The notes beneath the pieces were generated by a model. That model did no database searches and had not been told where the DNA came from. It was given only the letters and a program-made list of their open reading frames with translations. The translations under genes were made by a program, and so were the position numbers. DNA of 64,000 bases. It comes from Streptomyces venezuelae (lineage in GTDB: Bacteria > Actinomycetota > Actinomycetes > Streptomycetales > Streptomycetaceae). Below, in pieces: positions 8,284 to 17,422 of this stretch; within the stretch, counting starts at the first letter, position 1, and every line of letters begins with the position of its first letter. Location of the stretch: assembly GCF_008642295.1 (NCBI RefSeq), contig NZ_CP029190.1, positions 3,215,001 to 3,279,000 on the forward strand, read 5' to 3'.

Positions 8284-8727
8284 ATGCGAACTCCCAGGCA
8301 GGCCGCCCGCATTGTCATCCTGTCCCCCACCGGTTCGGTGTTCCTGTTCCGCGAGACCCACAGTAAGAACGGCATCCACTGGGTGCCTCCCGGCGGCGGT
8401 ATCGACCCCGGCGAGACCCCCGAGGACTGCGTCGTGCGCGAGCTGCGCGAGGAGACCGGGTGGACCGACCTGGCGCCGCAGCGGCTGCTCTGTACCTGGG
8501 AGCACGATTTCGTGCACATGGGCCGGCGGGTCCGGCAGCACGAGCACATCTACCTCACCACCGGCCCGCAGCGCCCGCCCGCCACCGACACCCCACAGGC
8601 GGACTGGCACTGGCTCGAACCGGACCGGCTGGCCACCCTCGGCGAACCCGTGTGGCCCCCGAAACTGTCCGAGCTGCTGGCCGTACCGGCGGACCGGGGT
8701 CCGGTGGATCTGGGCCTGGTCCGCTAG
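8284..8727 (+). CDS. Nudix hydrolase
   Basis: The 147-residue product carries a complete Nudix box G-x5-E-x7-R-E-x2-E-E-x-G-W (GGIDPGETPEDCVVRELREE followed by TGW, about residues 39-61), the Mg2+-binding catalytic helix that hydrolyses nucleoside diphosphates linked to another moiety. The start is the ATG at 8284, preceded by TACCCT at a -10 distance, which suggests a leaderless mRNA. A frame extending to 8002 lacks support. The substrate cannot be predicted; MTH/NTP-pyrophosphatase-like clean-up is common for this size. Confidence 0.9.
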   Translation: MRTPRQAARIVILSPTGSVFLFRETHSKNGIHWVPPGGGIDPGETPEDCVVRELREETGWTDLAPQRLLCTWEHDFVHMGRRVRQHEHIYLTTGPQRPPATDTPQADWHWLEPDRLATLGEPVWPPKLSELLAVPADRGPVDLGLVR

Positions 8728-8817
8728 CAGATCAATCGAACATGCGTCTGTACGAGTCCAGTTGGTGTACAGGCGGGGTCACGTACCGTGACGATGGTGG
8801 GCCGGGAGGTGACCATC

Positions 8818-9663
8818 ATGACGAGCATGGTCGAGGACGAGTACCCGAGCGAACGGGGCGACGATCCCGCGTTGGAACTGCGGAATTTCGGACGCCTGGT
8901 CCAGGCCTTCCGCAGGAAGACCGACATCACTCAGGAAGAAATGGCACTGCTGGTCCGGTATTCGGTGCAGTACGTCGGCTCCGTCGAGCAGGGCCGCCGC
9001 TTTCCATCCGAGACGTTCATCAGGCGAGTGGAGGACCAGCTCCGGACGGACGGGGTGATTCTGACGGCCCACCGGGAGGTCACCAGCCGCCGCGGGCTGG
9101 CGGCCTGGTTCCGCCGGTGGGCCGATCTGGAGGAGACCGCGGTCAGCTTGCATACGTACGAATGCCGGGCCGTTCCCGGCCTGTTACAGACCGAGGCGTA
9201 CGCGCGGGCGCTGGTCCAGAACGTGCCTCCGCTGCCGGAACCGGAAGAGGCGGAGGCCCGGGTCACGGCCCGGTTGGCACGGCAGCGGCTGCTGCGGCGC
9301 AAGCCGTACATCTCCTTCAGTTTCGTCGTCGACCAGTCGGTCATCGACCGGCAGACCGGCGGGCCGGAGGTGACCCGGGAGCTGAGCGACCACCTCTTGG
9401 AGGTGGCCGCGCTGCCCAATGTGGACCTCCTGATCATCCCGACCGTCTGTCCGGGGCATGCGGGGACGGATGGGTCGTTCCAGCTCCTTGAGACCGACGA
9501 GCACGAGTGGCTCGGCTATGTCGAGGGACAGCAGACCGGGCGGGTGCTGACTGACCCGAAGGACATCAGCGCTCTGCATCAACGCTATGCCAAACTTCGC
9601 ATCCAGGCTCTCAATCCGGCGGACAGCGCCGACCTGTTGATGCGATTGCGAGGAGTGCTATGA
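8818..9663 (+). CDS. Scr1-type XRE/DUF5753 transcriptional regulator with a TTA codon
   Basis: The 281-residue protein has an N-terminal helix-turn-helix (ALELRNFGRLVQAFRR, then TQEEMALLVRYSVQYVGSVE; about residues 10-70) and a DUF5753 domain with the hallmark CRAVPGLLQTEAYARALV (about 115-132). The start at 8818 follows GGGAGGTG with 9-base spacing; a start at 8788 is possible but poorer. Codon 123 is TTA (bases 9184-9186), the codon read by bldA tRNA in Streptomyces, so translation may be limited to late growth. Its stop overlaps the start of the first DUF397 gene (ATGA), the usual Scr1-DUF397 pairing. Confidence 0.92.
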   Translation: MTSMVEDEYPSERGDDPALELRNFGRLVQAFRRKTDITQEEMALLVRYSVQYVGSVEQGRRFPSETFIRRVEDQLRTDGVILTAHREVTSRRGLAAWFRRWADLEETAVSLHTYECRAVPGLLQTEAYARALVQNVPPLPEPEEAEARVTARLARQRLLRRKPYISFSFVVDQSVIDRQTGGPEVTRELSDHLLEVAALPNVDLLIIPTVCPGHAGTDGSFQLLETDEHEWLGYVEGQQTGRVLTDPKDISALHQRYAKLRIQALNPADSADLLMRLRGVL

Positions 9664-9908
9664 GCAGCAACACCGGGCTTCGGTGGTTCAAGAGCAGCTA
9701 CAGCGGGAGCCAGGGCGACAGCTGCGTCGAGGTCGCCCTGTCGTGGCACAAGTCTTCGTACAGCGGCAGCGAGGGCGACGACTGCGTTGAGGTCGCCGCC
9801 TGCGCTCACACCGTGCACGTCCGGGACTCCAAGGTCACCGCCGGCCCCGAGCTCGGGCTGGCCCCCGCCGCTTGGGCGGCCTTCGTGACCGGGGTCACCC
9901 GGGCCTAG
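9660..9908 (+). CDS. DUF397 protein, copy 1
   Basis: The 82-residue product contains the DUF397 signature twice: WFKSSYSGSQGDSCVEVA and WHKSSYSGSEGDDCVEVA, followed by HVRDSKVTAGPEL. Most DUF397 proteins have a single copy, so an internal duplication is present. It is translationally coupled to the XRE regulator and is probably its small partner; related pairs behave like antitoxin/toxin or signalling modules, but this is unproven here. Confidence 0.92.
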   Translation: MSSNTGLRWFKSSYSGSQGDSCVEVALSWHKSSYSGSEGDDCVEVAACAHTVHVRDSKVTAGPELGLAPAAWAAFVTGVTRA

Positions 9909-9950
9909 GCTGCCGCCGACGGACCTGCTGACGCGATTGCGAGGAACGCG

Positions 9951-10199
9951 ATGAGCTCCAACACCGGGCTTCGGTGGTTTAAGAGCAGCTACAGCAGCGG
10001 TGAGGGCGACAGCTGTGTCGCGGTCGCCCTGGCGTGGCACAAGTCTTCGTACAGCAGTGGTGAGGGCGACGACTGCGTTGAGGTCGCCGCCTGCGCTCAC
10101 ACCGTGCACGTCCGGGACTCCAAGGTCACCGCCGGCCCCGAGCTCGGGGTGGCGTCCGGGGCCTGGGCGGCGTTCGTCGCGGGGGTCGCGCGGGCATAG
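9951..10199 (+). CDS. DUF397 protein, copy 2 (tandem paralogue)
   Basis: This 82-residue protein is nearly identical to the preceding gene and has the same internal duplication (WFKSSYSSGEGDSCVAVA and WHKSSYSSGEGDDCVEVA). The two genes share long identical stretches, and the short upstream leader (ACGCGATTGCGAGGAACGCG region) also resembles the end of the XRE gene before copy 1. This indicates a recent tandem duplication of about 290 bases. Role as for copy 1. Confidence 0.92.
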   Translation: MSSNTGLRWFKSSYSSGEGDSCVAVALAWHKSSYSSGEGDDCVEVAACAHTVHVRDSKVTAGPELGVASGAWAAFVAGVARA

Positions 10200-10241
10200 G
10201 CTGCCGCCGACCAGACGTAGACCGGCGGGGCAGGGCGGGAC

Positions 10242-12521
10242 ATGACACTGCGGGACGGCGATCCGCGCGCGATCGGCGGGTATGTCCTGATCGACCGGCT
10301 CGGGTCGGGCGGTATGGGGACGGTGTACTCGGCGCGGGCGGCCTCCGGGCGGCTCGTCGCCGTGAAGCTGGTGCACCAGCAGTTCGCCGACGATCCGGAG
10401 TTCCGTACCCGGTTCCGGCAGGAGGTCGCCGCGGCCCGGCGGGTCAGCGGGGCCTTCACCGCCCCCGTGGTGGACGCCGACCCGGACGCGGCCCGCCCCT
10501 GGATGGCCACCCAGCTGGTGCGCGGCCGGACCCTGGGCTCCCGGGTGAAGGCGGACGGGCCGCTGACCGGGGCCGAGCTGCGGCTGCTGGCCGTCGGACT
10601 GGTGGAGGCGCTGCGCGAGCTGCACACCACCGGGGTGATCCACCGCGACCTGAAGCCGGACAACGTCCTGCTGACGGACGACGGGCCGCGGGTCATCGAC
10701 TTCGGGATCTCGCGGGTCGGCGGGCAGCAGACCCTGACGTCCACCGGGCAGATCCTGGGCACGCCGCCGTTCATGTCCCCGGAGCAGTTGTCGGCGCCGC
10801 AGCGGGTGAGGCCCGCGTCGGACGTGTTCTCGCTGGGCTCGGTGCTGGTGTTCGCGATGACCGGGCGCGGGCCGTTCGATGCGGACTCGCACTACATGAC
10901 GGCGTACCGGGTGGTGTCGGATCCGCCGGAGCTGGGCGGGCTGCCGGCCGGGGCGCTGCGCAGGACCGTCGAGTGGTGCCTGGCCAAGGATCCGGCGGAA
11001 CGGCCGCATCCGGATGAACTGCTGGCCGCGTTCCGGGATGCGGAGGATGCGGAATGGGAGATCGTTCTTCCGGTCCCCGCCCCGGTCCCGGTCGCGGGCG
11101 GGTCCGGTGAGCTCACCGAGGCCAGCGGGCCGCCGACCGGGCCGGTCGGGACCGTCGGGACCGCGGGCCGGACCGTACGGTTCTCGCGGCTGCGGCGGCG
11201 TACCCGGGTGGCCGCCGCCACCGCTGTCGCGCTGGTCGCCGGGGCCGGGCTCTACCTCGGGTTCTCGCCGGAGGCGTCGTCCGGGTCCTCCCATGACGGG
11301 GAGCAGCAGGAGAAGGTGTCGCCTTCCGATGCCGCCGCCGATGCGAAGCCCGCGAGCCGGCTGCCCGCGTACGCCGCGACGGCCGGCGGCAGCGCGGCCG
11401 GTACGGGCGCGTACGCCGACTCCCCCCAGCGGCGTCCGGCCGGCTGGCACGCCTGGCTCGGGGCGAAGGGGCTGGGTGACTGCGTGTACGCGGACTCGGC
11501 CGCCGCGCTGGTGTGTACGTCGACCAGGGCGACCATGCCGGTCAGCGCGTCCGGCTCGGGCATCGGCTCGGTGGTGCGGCTCGACGCGGCGACCGGGCAG
11601 GTGCAGTGGTCGGTGAAGGCCGATGTGCTGGACAGCGAGAGCCCGGCCGTGGTCGGGGACGTGGTGATCGTCCTGGGCTCCGGCGGCAAGGGGTTTCAGG
11701 CCTTCGACCTGGGCACCGGCAAGGTCCGCTGGTCGGTGCCGAGTGCCACGGTGCTGCGGCGGCTGGTGGTGGACGGCGGGCGGGCGTACGCGGTGACCGC
11801 GGGCGGGACCGTGACGGCGGTGGACACGGGCCGCGGCGCCAAGCTGTGGTCGGTGGCCGCGCCCGAGTCGGACGACGGGTACCCGATGCTGCGGGCCGCG
11901 GGCGGCAAGGTCTACGTACAGGGGCGGGCCCAGAACCCGGACATGCAGTTCCACGCCTTCGTCACCAGCCTGGACGGCGCGACCGGCCGCGGCACCGACC
12001 AGTCGCCCCTGTCGGGGCCGTGCGAGACGCGTGGGCTGATCGTGGCGCCGGTCGCGGCGAAGCGGGTGTTCCTGTGCCACCGGGAGAACGGGTCCGGGGT
12101 GCTGAACGGGGACCCGGAGAAGGGCGCGGCCTGGGACATCCCGTACGGCGGGAACGCGCTGTCGCCGTTGTCGGCGGCCGAGGGGAAGGTGTACTTCCTG
12201 GCCGCCTCGCTGAGCGGGGAGCCGGCCTTCACCGAGCTGAACCAGGAATCGGGCGGCAGCCAGTGGCGGGTGCCGCTGCCGAAGGTCTGTGCGGAGCCGG
12301 ATCGGCCGGAGACGGCGAACGCGGTGGTGGTGACGGACGGGCTGGCGTACGTCCGGTGCGGGGCGGAGGGGCGGGTGATCGACCTGGCCGAGCATGAGAC
12401 GGTGCTGAAGTTCACCGTCCCGGTGCGGCCGGAGGGGCCGGCCGGATTCCTGGTGGCGGGGGGAGTCGTCTTCGCCCCGTCGGAGAGCGGCTGGGCTTCC
12501 GTGGAACCCCAGCCGCTGTAG
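10242..12521 (+). CDS. Transmembrane Ser/Thr kinase with PQQ-type beta-propeller
   Basis: This is a 759-residue Hanks-type kinase. It has the glycine loop LGSGGMGTVY (about 20-29), the invariant Lys in VAVKLV, the catalytic loop IHRDLKPDN (about 129-137), DFG in VIDFGIS and an APE-like MSPEQL. After a Pro/Ser linker comes one transmembrane helix (about 327-345). The C-terminal 400 residues contain repeated PQQ/WD-like blades (QVQWSVKADVL, KVRWSVPSA, GAKLWSVAAP) that fold outside the cell as a sensor propeller. It follows the DUF397 pair by 42 bases. Confidence 0.95.
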   Translation: MTLRDGDPRAIGGYVLIDRLGSGGMGTVYSARAASGRLVAVKLVHQQFADDPEFRTRFRQEVAAARRVSGAFTAPVVDADPDAARPWMATQLVRGRTLGSRVKADGPLTGAELRLLAVGLVEALRELHTTGVIHRDLKPDNVLLTDDGPRVIDFGISRVGGQQTLTSTGQILGTPPFMSPEQLSAPQRVRPASDVFSLGSVLVFAMTGRGPFDADSHYMTAYRVVSDPPELGGLPAGALRRTVEWCLAKDPAERPHPDELLAAFRDAEDAEWEIVLPVPAPVPVAGGSGELTEASGPPTGPVGTVGTAGRTVRFSRLRRRTRVAAATAVALVAGAGLYLGFSPEASSGSSHDGEQQEKVSPSDAAADAKPASRLPAYAATAGGSAAGTGAYADSPQRRPAGWHAWLGAKGLGDCVYADSAAALVCTSTRATMPVSASGSGIGSVVRLDAATGQVQWSVKADVLDSESPAVVGDVVIVLGSGGKGFQAFDLGTGKVRWSVPSATVLRRLVVDGGRAYAVTAGGTVTAVDTGRGAKLWSVAAPESDDGYPMLRAAGGKVYVQGRAQNPDMQFHAFVTSLDGATGRGTDQSPLSGPCETRGLIVAPVAAKRVFLCHRENGSGVLNGDPEKGAAWDIPYGGNALSPLSAAEGKVYFLAASLSGEPAFTELNQESGGSQWRVPLPKVCAEPDRPETANAVVVTDGLAYVRCGAEGRVIDLAEHETVLKFTVPVRPEGPAGFLVAGGVVFAPSESGWASVEPQPL

Positions 12522-12550
12522 TCCCGGACCGGCGAAGCCGTCGGACGGGC

Positions 12551-13783
12551 CTACGCCGCCGACCCCGGGCCCGGCCAGAGGCCGTCCTCCGTCAGACCCA
12601 GCAGGGATATCGCGTTGCCGCGGACGATGCGGGACACCTCCTCCGCCGGCAGGTGCCCCATCTGCGCCTCGCCCACCTCGCGGGACTTCGGCCAGGTCGA
12701 GTCCGAGTGCGGGTAGTCCGTCTCGTACAGGACGTTGCCGACCCCGATGGCGTCCAGGTTCTTCAGGCCGAACGCGTCGTCGAAGAAGCAGCCGTAGACG
12801 TGGTCCGCGAACAGCTCCGACGGCGGGCGGTGGACCTTGTCCGCGACGCCGCCCCAGCCGCGGTTCTCCTCCCAGACCACGTCCGCGCGCTCCAGGATGT
12901 ACGGGATCCAGCCGATCTGGCCCTCCGCGTACATGATCTTCAGGTTGGGGAAGCGCTCGAACTTGCCGCTCATCAGCCAGTCGACCATCGAGAAGCAGCA
13001 GTTGGCGAAGGTGATCGTGGAGCCCACCGCCGGCGGGGCGTCCGCCGAGGTCGACGGCATCCGGCTGGAGGAGCCGATGTGCATGGCGATGACCGTGCCG
13101 GTCTCGTCGCAGGCCTCCAGGAAGGGGTCCCACTCGTCGGTGTGGATCGAGGGCAGGCCCAGATGGGGCGGGATCTCCGAGAAGGCGACCGCCCGGACCC
13201 CGCGGGCCGCGTTGCGGCGGACCTCGGCGGCGGCCAGCCGGGCGTCCCAGAGGGGGATCAGGGTGAGCGGGATCAGGCGGCCGTGCGCCTCGGGCCCGCA
13301 CCACTCCTCCACCATCCAGTCGTTGTACGCGCGGACGCCGAGCAGCCCCAGTTCCCGGTCCTTGGCCTCGGTGAAGGTCTGGCCGCAGAAGCGCGGGAAG
13401 GTCGGGAAGCAGAGGGCGGACTGGACGTGGTTGACGTCCATGTCGGCGAGCCGGTCGGGGACGGAGAAGGAGCCGGGGCGCATCTGCTCGTAGGTGATGA
13501 CCTCCAGCCGGATCTCGTCCCGGTCGTAGCCGACGGCGGTGTCCAGCCGGGTCAGCGGGCGGTGCAGGTCCTCGTAGACCCACCAGTCGCCGATCGGCCC
13601 GTCCTCGCCCTTGGCGCCCATGACCGGGGCGAACTTGCCGCCCAGGAAGGTCATTTCCTTGAGAGGGGCGCGCACGATGCGCGGGCCGGTGTCGCGGTAC
13701 TTCGACGGGAGCCGGTCCCGCCAGACGTGGGGCGGCTCCACCGTGTGGTCGTCCACCGAGATGATCTTCGGGAAGGTCTCCAT
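12551..13783 (-). CDS. Amidohydrolase-family metal-dependent hydrolase
   Basis: The 410-residue TIM-barrel protein starts METFPKIISVDDHTVEPP, the N-terminal strand of the amidohydrolase-2 family with the metal-binding D-D-H. Later ligands and barrel motifs include VIAMHIGSSS and ETDYPHSDSTWP near the C-terminus (the conserved Y/T-D-x-P-H-x-D). Such proteins are often encoded in actinobacterial steroid or CoA-ester regulons. A palindromic operator at 13805-13819, shared with the acyl-CoA genes elsewhere in the window, lies 22 bases upstream. The start is taken at the ATG preceded by GGAGG; a GTG three codons earlier is possible. Exact substrate unknown. Confidence 0.9.
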   Translation of the reverse strand: METFPKIISVDDHTVEPPHVWRDRLPSKYRDTGPRIVRAPLKEMTFLGGKFAPVMGAKGEDGPIGDWWVYEDLHRPLTRLDTAVGYDRDEIRLEVITYEQMRPGSFSVPDRLADMDVNHVQSALCFPTFPRFCGQTFTEAKDRELGLLGVRAYNDWMVEEWCGPEAHGRLIPLTLIPLWDARLAAAEVRRNAARGVRAVAFSEIPPHLGLPSIHTDEWDPFLEACDETGTVIAMHIGSSSRMPSTSADAPPAVGSTITFANCCFSMVDWLMSGKFERFPNLKIMYAEGQIGWIPYILERADVVWEENRGWGGVADKVHRPPSELFADHVYGCFFDDAFGLKNLDAIGVGNVLYETDYPHSDSTWPKSREVGEAQMGHLPAEEVSRIVRGNAISLLGLTEDGLWPGPGSAA

Positions 13784-13804
13784 GTCCTCCACGGTAGCGT
13801 TGAT

Positions 13805-13819
13805 CTGACGAACCGTCAG
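13805..13819. promoter_or_regulatory. Palindromic operator, site 1 (amidohydrolase)
   Basis: CTGACGAACCGTCAG is a perfect 6-bp inverted repeat with a 3-bp centre, just upstream of the amidohydrolase start on the minus strand. It matches the sites at 22287, 33010, 33080, 62225, 63541 and 63565. Confidence 0.8.
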
Positions 13820-14039
13820 CTAGTTGGGACGGGCTCGGTACACAGCTGAGACCGGGCGGGCTGACGCGCCCGGCCCAAACAGGGCAGACTGACCGTTGCA
13901 CTGGACAACCGCACGGCAACGCTCAGCAATGCCCCGGCACGGACGGCAACACACCGGGAACGCACCGGAAACGACCGGAAACGGACACCGGCACCGCACG
14001 GCGCCGACGGCAACGCAGAACAGGGAGGGGGAGACACAC

Positions 14040-17012
14040 GTGGAAGGCATACCTGCCATTCCGCACCAGCGCACCGACCCCGAGGGAGCCCCCGCCCCAT
14101 CGGCCCGCTCCCGCTTCTCCGTACTCGGACCCATCCGTGCCTGGCGCGGAACCGAGGCTCTCGCCTCCGGAAGCCCCCAGCAACGCGCCCTGCTGGCCGC
14201 CCTGCTGCTGCGCGACGGCCGTACCGCCACCGCGCCCGAGCTGATCGACGCCATCTGGGGCGAGGACCCGCCGCCGCAGGCGCTGGCGACCATCCGGACG
14301 TACGCCTCCCGGCTCCGCAAGATCCTCGACCCGGGGACCCTGGTCAGCGAGTCCGGCGGCTATGCCATCCGGCTCGGCACCGTGGCCGCCCTCGACCTCG
14401 GGGTGGCCCGCAGCCTGGCCGCCGACGCCGAGGCCGCCCGCGGCTCCGGCGACCGCTCCATGGCCCGCACCCTGCTGGGCCGCGCCCTGGACCTGTGGGA
14501 GGGCGAGCCGCTGGCCGGGGTGCCCGGCCCGTACGCCGAGACCGAGCGCACCCGGCTCGCCGAATGGCGGCTCCAGCTGCTGGAGACCCGGCTCGACCTG
14601 GACCTCGAGGTGGGCAACCACGCCGAGGCCGTCTCCGAGCTGACCGCGCTGACCGCCGCCCACCCGCTCCGCGAACGACTCCGCGAGCTGCTGATGCTCG
14701 CCCTCTACCGCAGCGGCCGGCAGGCCGAGGCGCTCGCCGTGTACGCCGACACCCGGCGGCTGCTCGCCGACGAGCTCGGCGTCGACCCGCGCCCCGAACT
14801 CGCCGCCCTGCAACAGCGGATCCTGCGCGCCGACACCGAACTCGCCCAGGTCTCCGAAGCCGCCCCGGCCGCCGCCGGCGCCCCCGTACGGCCCGCCCAG
14901 CTTCCGGCCACCGTGCCCGACTTCACCGGCCGGACCGCCTTCGTCGAGGAACTGTCCGAGGTCCTCGCCCACGCCGAGGGCCAGGTCATGGCCGTCTCCG
15001 CACTGGCCGGCATCGGCGGGGTCGGGAAGACCACCCTGGCCGTGCACGTCGCGCACGCCGCCCGCCCGCACTTCCCCGACGGGCAGCTCTACGTCGACCT
15101 CCAGGGCACCGACCCGCGCCCGGCCGAGCCCGTGGCCGTCCTCGGGTCCTTCCTGCGCGCCCTGGGCACCCCCGACACCGCCATCCCCGACTCGGCCGCC
15201 GAACGGGCCGCGCTCTACCGCTCCACCCTCGACGGCCGCCGGGTCCTGGTACTCCTCGACAACGCCCGGGACGCCGCCCAGGTCCGCCCGCTGCTGCCGG
15301 GCACGGCAGGCTGCGCCGCACTGGTCACCAGCCGGGTCCGGATGGCCGGCCTCGCCGGGGCGCACCTGGTCGACCTCGACGTGATGTCCCCCGACGAGGC
15401 CCTCCAGCTGTTCACCCGGATCGTGGGCGAGGAGCGGGTCCGGGCGGAGCGGCAGGCCGCCCTGGACGTGGTCGGCGCCTGCGGGTTCCTGCCGCTGGCC
15501 ATCCGGATCGCCGCCTCCCGGCTGGCCGCCCGGCGCACCTGGACCGTATCGGTGCTCGCCGCCAAACTCGCCGACGAGCGGCGCCGGCTGGACGAGCTCC
15601 AGGCCGGCGACCTCGCCGTCAAGGCCACCTTCGAACTCGGCTACGGCCAGCTGGAACCCGCCCAGCAGCGGGCCTTCCGGCTGCTCGGACTGCCGGACGG
15701 CCCGGACATCTCGCTGGCCGCAGCCGCCGCCGTGCTCGACCTCCCCGAGCACACCGCCGAGGACCTCCTGGAGGCCCTGGTCGACTGCTCCCTGCTGGAA
15801 TCCGCCGCGCCCGGCCGCTACCGCTTCCACGACCTCGTACGGCTCTACGCGCGTGCCTGCGCCGAACGGGACGAGCAGCCCGCCGAACGGGACGCCGCGC
15901 TCTCCCGGCTGCTGGACTTCTACCTGGCCACCGCGGCCGGGGTGTACGCGCTGGAACGGCCCGGCGACCGGCTGGTCGCCCACCTGGCCAAGACCAGCTA
16001 CCCGGGCCTGGAGTTCACCGACCGGCACCCGGCCCTGGACTGGCTGTACACCGAGGCGAACCCGCTGCTGGCCTGCGTACGGCAGGCGGTCGCCCGGACC
16101 GACGGGGCGTCGGCGGCCGACCAGCTGCGGCGGGCCGTGGACCTGCTGTGGGCCGCAAAGGACCTGGTGGAATCCGGGGCCAACTCCAAGCAGTACGAGT
16201 CCGCCGCGGTCTCGCTGCGCGAGGCCGCGCAGGCCTCCGGCGACCCGCACGCCGAGGGCCGGGCCCGCACCACCCTCACCAGTGTGCACCTGGTCACCGG
16301 CCGGTTCGCCGAGGCCGACGAGGAGGCCCGGCAGGCCACCCTGCTGGCCCGGGCGGCCGGGGACCCGCTGCCCAGCTGCTGGGCGCCCAACGACCGGGGC
16401 ATCATCGCCCTCTACGAAGGGCGGCACGAGGACGGCGAGCGCTACCTGCTGGAGGCCATCCGCAACTTCCGGGCCGACGGCAACAACGTGGGCGAGGCCA
16501 GTGCGCTGTGCAACCTGTCCCGGATCCACGCGGCGCTGGGCCGGCTGCCCAGCGCCATCGAGCTGGCCGAACAGGGCATCGCCATCTACGACCGGATGGG
16601 CCTGACCCTGCGGCTGGCCAACGGGCGCTACGCCCTGGGCACCGTACTGGTCCAGGCCGGCCGTATCCGGGAGGCCCTGGACCAGCTGACCGAGGCGCTG
16701 TCGCTGTTCCACGACAACCGGCAGCCGCTGTGGGAGGGCATCACCCACTACCGGATCGCCGAGACCCACCTGACCGCCGGCCGGGCCACCCTGGCCGCCT
16801 CGCACGCCGAACAGGCCATCGCGCTGCGGGTGATGGGCGGTGAATGGCGGCGGGCCTGTGTGGTGATGGTGCTCGGCCGGGCGCTGTACCGGATGGGCCA
16901 GATCGACCGGGCGCGGGCCTGCTGGATGGACGCGGAGGCCGTCTTCGCGCAGCTGGGATCGGCCGAACTCGCGGAGGTCCGGGCGCTGCTGGCGTCCGAG
17001 GTGGCCGCCTGA
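14040..17012 (+). CDS. SARP-family regulator with NB-ARC and TPR domains (AfsR-like)
   Basis: The 990-residue regulator starts at the GTG at 14040, 7 bases after GGGAGGGGGAG. Domain order: OmpR-type winged helix (about 20-95; RFSVLGPIRAWRG, WGEDPPPQALATIRTYASRL), bacterial transcriptional activation domain (about 100-250; ADELGVDPRPELAALQQRIL), NB-ARC NTPase with P-loop GIGGVGKTT (about 324-332) and LVLLDNARDAAQVRPLLPG, then tetratricopeptide repeats to the end. This is the AfsR layout, a pleiotropic activator of secondary metabolism whose TPR part senses an unknown signal. The gene is followed after 194 bases by a small DNHATG-repeat protein. The RiPP cluster starts about 19 kb away, so a link is only speculative. 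Confidence 0.93.
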   Translation: MEGIPAIPHQRTDPEGAPAPSARSRFSVLGPIRAWRGTEALASGSPQQRALLAALLLRDGRTATAPELIDAIWGEDPPPQALATIRTYASRLRKILDPGTLVSESGGYAIRLGTVAALDLGVARSLAADAEAARGSGDRSMARTLLGRALDLWEGEPLAGVPGPYAETERTRLAEWRLQLLETRLDLDLEVGNHAEAVSELTALTAAHPLRERLRELLMLALYRSGRQAEALAVYADTRRLLADELGVDPRPELAALQQRILRADTELAQVSEAAPAAAGAPVRPAQLPATVPDFTGRTAFVEELSEVLAHAEGQVMAVSALAGIGGVGKTTLAVHVAHAARPHFPDGQLYVDLQGTDPRPAEPVAVLGSFLRALGTPDTAIPDSAAERAALYRSTLDGRRVLVLLDNARDAAQVRPLLPGTAGCAALVTSRVRMAGLAGAHLVDLDVMSPDEALQLFTRIVGEERVRAERQAALDVVGACGFLPLAIRIAASRLAARRTWTVSVLAAKLADERRRLDELQAGDLAVKATFELGYGQLEPAQQRAFRLLGLPDGPDISLAAAAAVLDLPEHTAEDLLEALVDCSLLESAAPGRYRFHDLVRLYARACAERDEQPAERDAALSRLLDFYLATAAGVYALERPGDRLVAHLAKTSYPGLEFTDRHPALDWLYTEANPLLACVRQAVARTDGASAADQLRRAVDLLWAAKDLVESGANSKQYESAAVSLREAAQASGDPHAEGRARTTLTSVHLVTGRFAEADEEARQATLLARAAGDPLPSCWAPNDRGIIALYEGRHEDGERYLLEAIRNFRADGNNVGEASALCNLSRIHAALGRLPSAIELAEQGIAIYDRMGLTLRLANGRYALGTVLVQAGRIREALDQLTEALSLFHDNRQPLWEGITHYRIAETHLTAGRATLAASHAEQAIALRVMGGEWRRACVVMVLGRALYRMGQIDRARACWMDAEAVFAQLGSAELAEVRALLASEVAA

Positions 17013-17206
17013 GCCGGTGACCCGGCCGGGCGGTCCGGGGCGCCCGGGCCTTCGCCCAGGGGGCGTTCATCGTTCGTTTATCGCCGCCCGACATGATGGA
17101 TCCATCGACCCGCAGCGCCGGGGGGCCATCGGGTCGAACGGAAAACCCGTTCGGCGGTCCGCGGGGGAATCGCCGAACGGGACGGCCACATCCTTCAGGA
17201 GTAACG

Positions 17207-17422
17207 ATGACGACGACTGAGAACGCGACGCCGGAGAACGGCGACATCATCCCGCTCGACAACCACGCGACGGGCGTCGAGATCAAGCCGCTCGACAGCC
17301 ACGCGGACGGTGCGGACGCCGGCACCGGGGCCCCGATCACCACCCCGGTCCCCACCCAGGGCGGGATCGCCGGCGAGGAGCTCCAGAGCATGGACAACCA
17401 CGCGACCGGCCCGCGCCCGTAA
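17207..17422 (+). CDS. Small 'sigma-like' protein with three DNHATG-type repeats
   Basis: This 71-residue acidic protein starts at an ATG preceded by CAGGAG. It contains three imperfect copies of an octad: IPLDNHATG, KPLDSHADG and QSMDNHATG. No hydrophobic segment, Cys or signal peptide is present. Short Streptomyces proteins with DNHATG repeats are known in databases under the uninformative label sigma-like protein; their function is unknown to me. Its place directly downstream of a TPR-containing SARP regulator suggests a peptide ligand, a chaperoned effector or a repeat-containing modified peptide, but that is conjecture. Confidence 0.75.
   Translation: MTTTENATPENGDIIPLDNHATGVEIKPLDSHADGADAGTGAPITTPVPTQGGIAGEELQSMDNHATGPRP

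Noticed and set aside
9585..13919. 1444-codon open frame on the minus strand
   Set aside because: It overlaps the kinase, DUF397 and amidohydrolase genes, is Arg/Gly/Pro/His-rich with no domain, and arises from the extreme GC bias of the opposite strand.
13923..16805. 960-codon minus-strand frame opposite the SARP gene
   Set aside because: Gly/Val/Gln-rich shadow of the SARP regulator, whose own frame has clear domains.
14040..17012. SARP gene as cluster-specific activator of the RiPP cluster
   Set aside because: It is 19 kb away with many unrelated genes between; no shared motif was seen, so no link is claimed.
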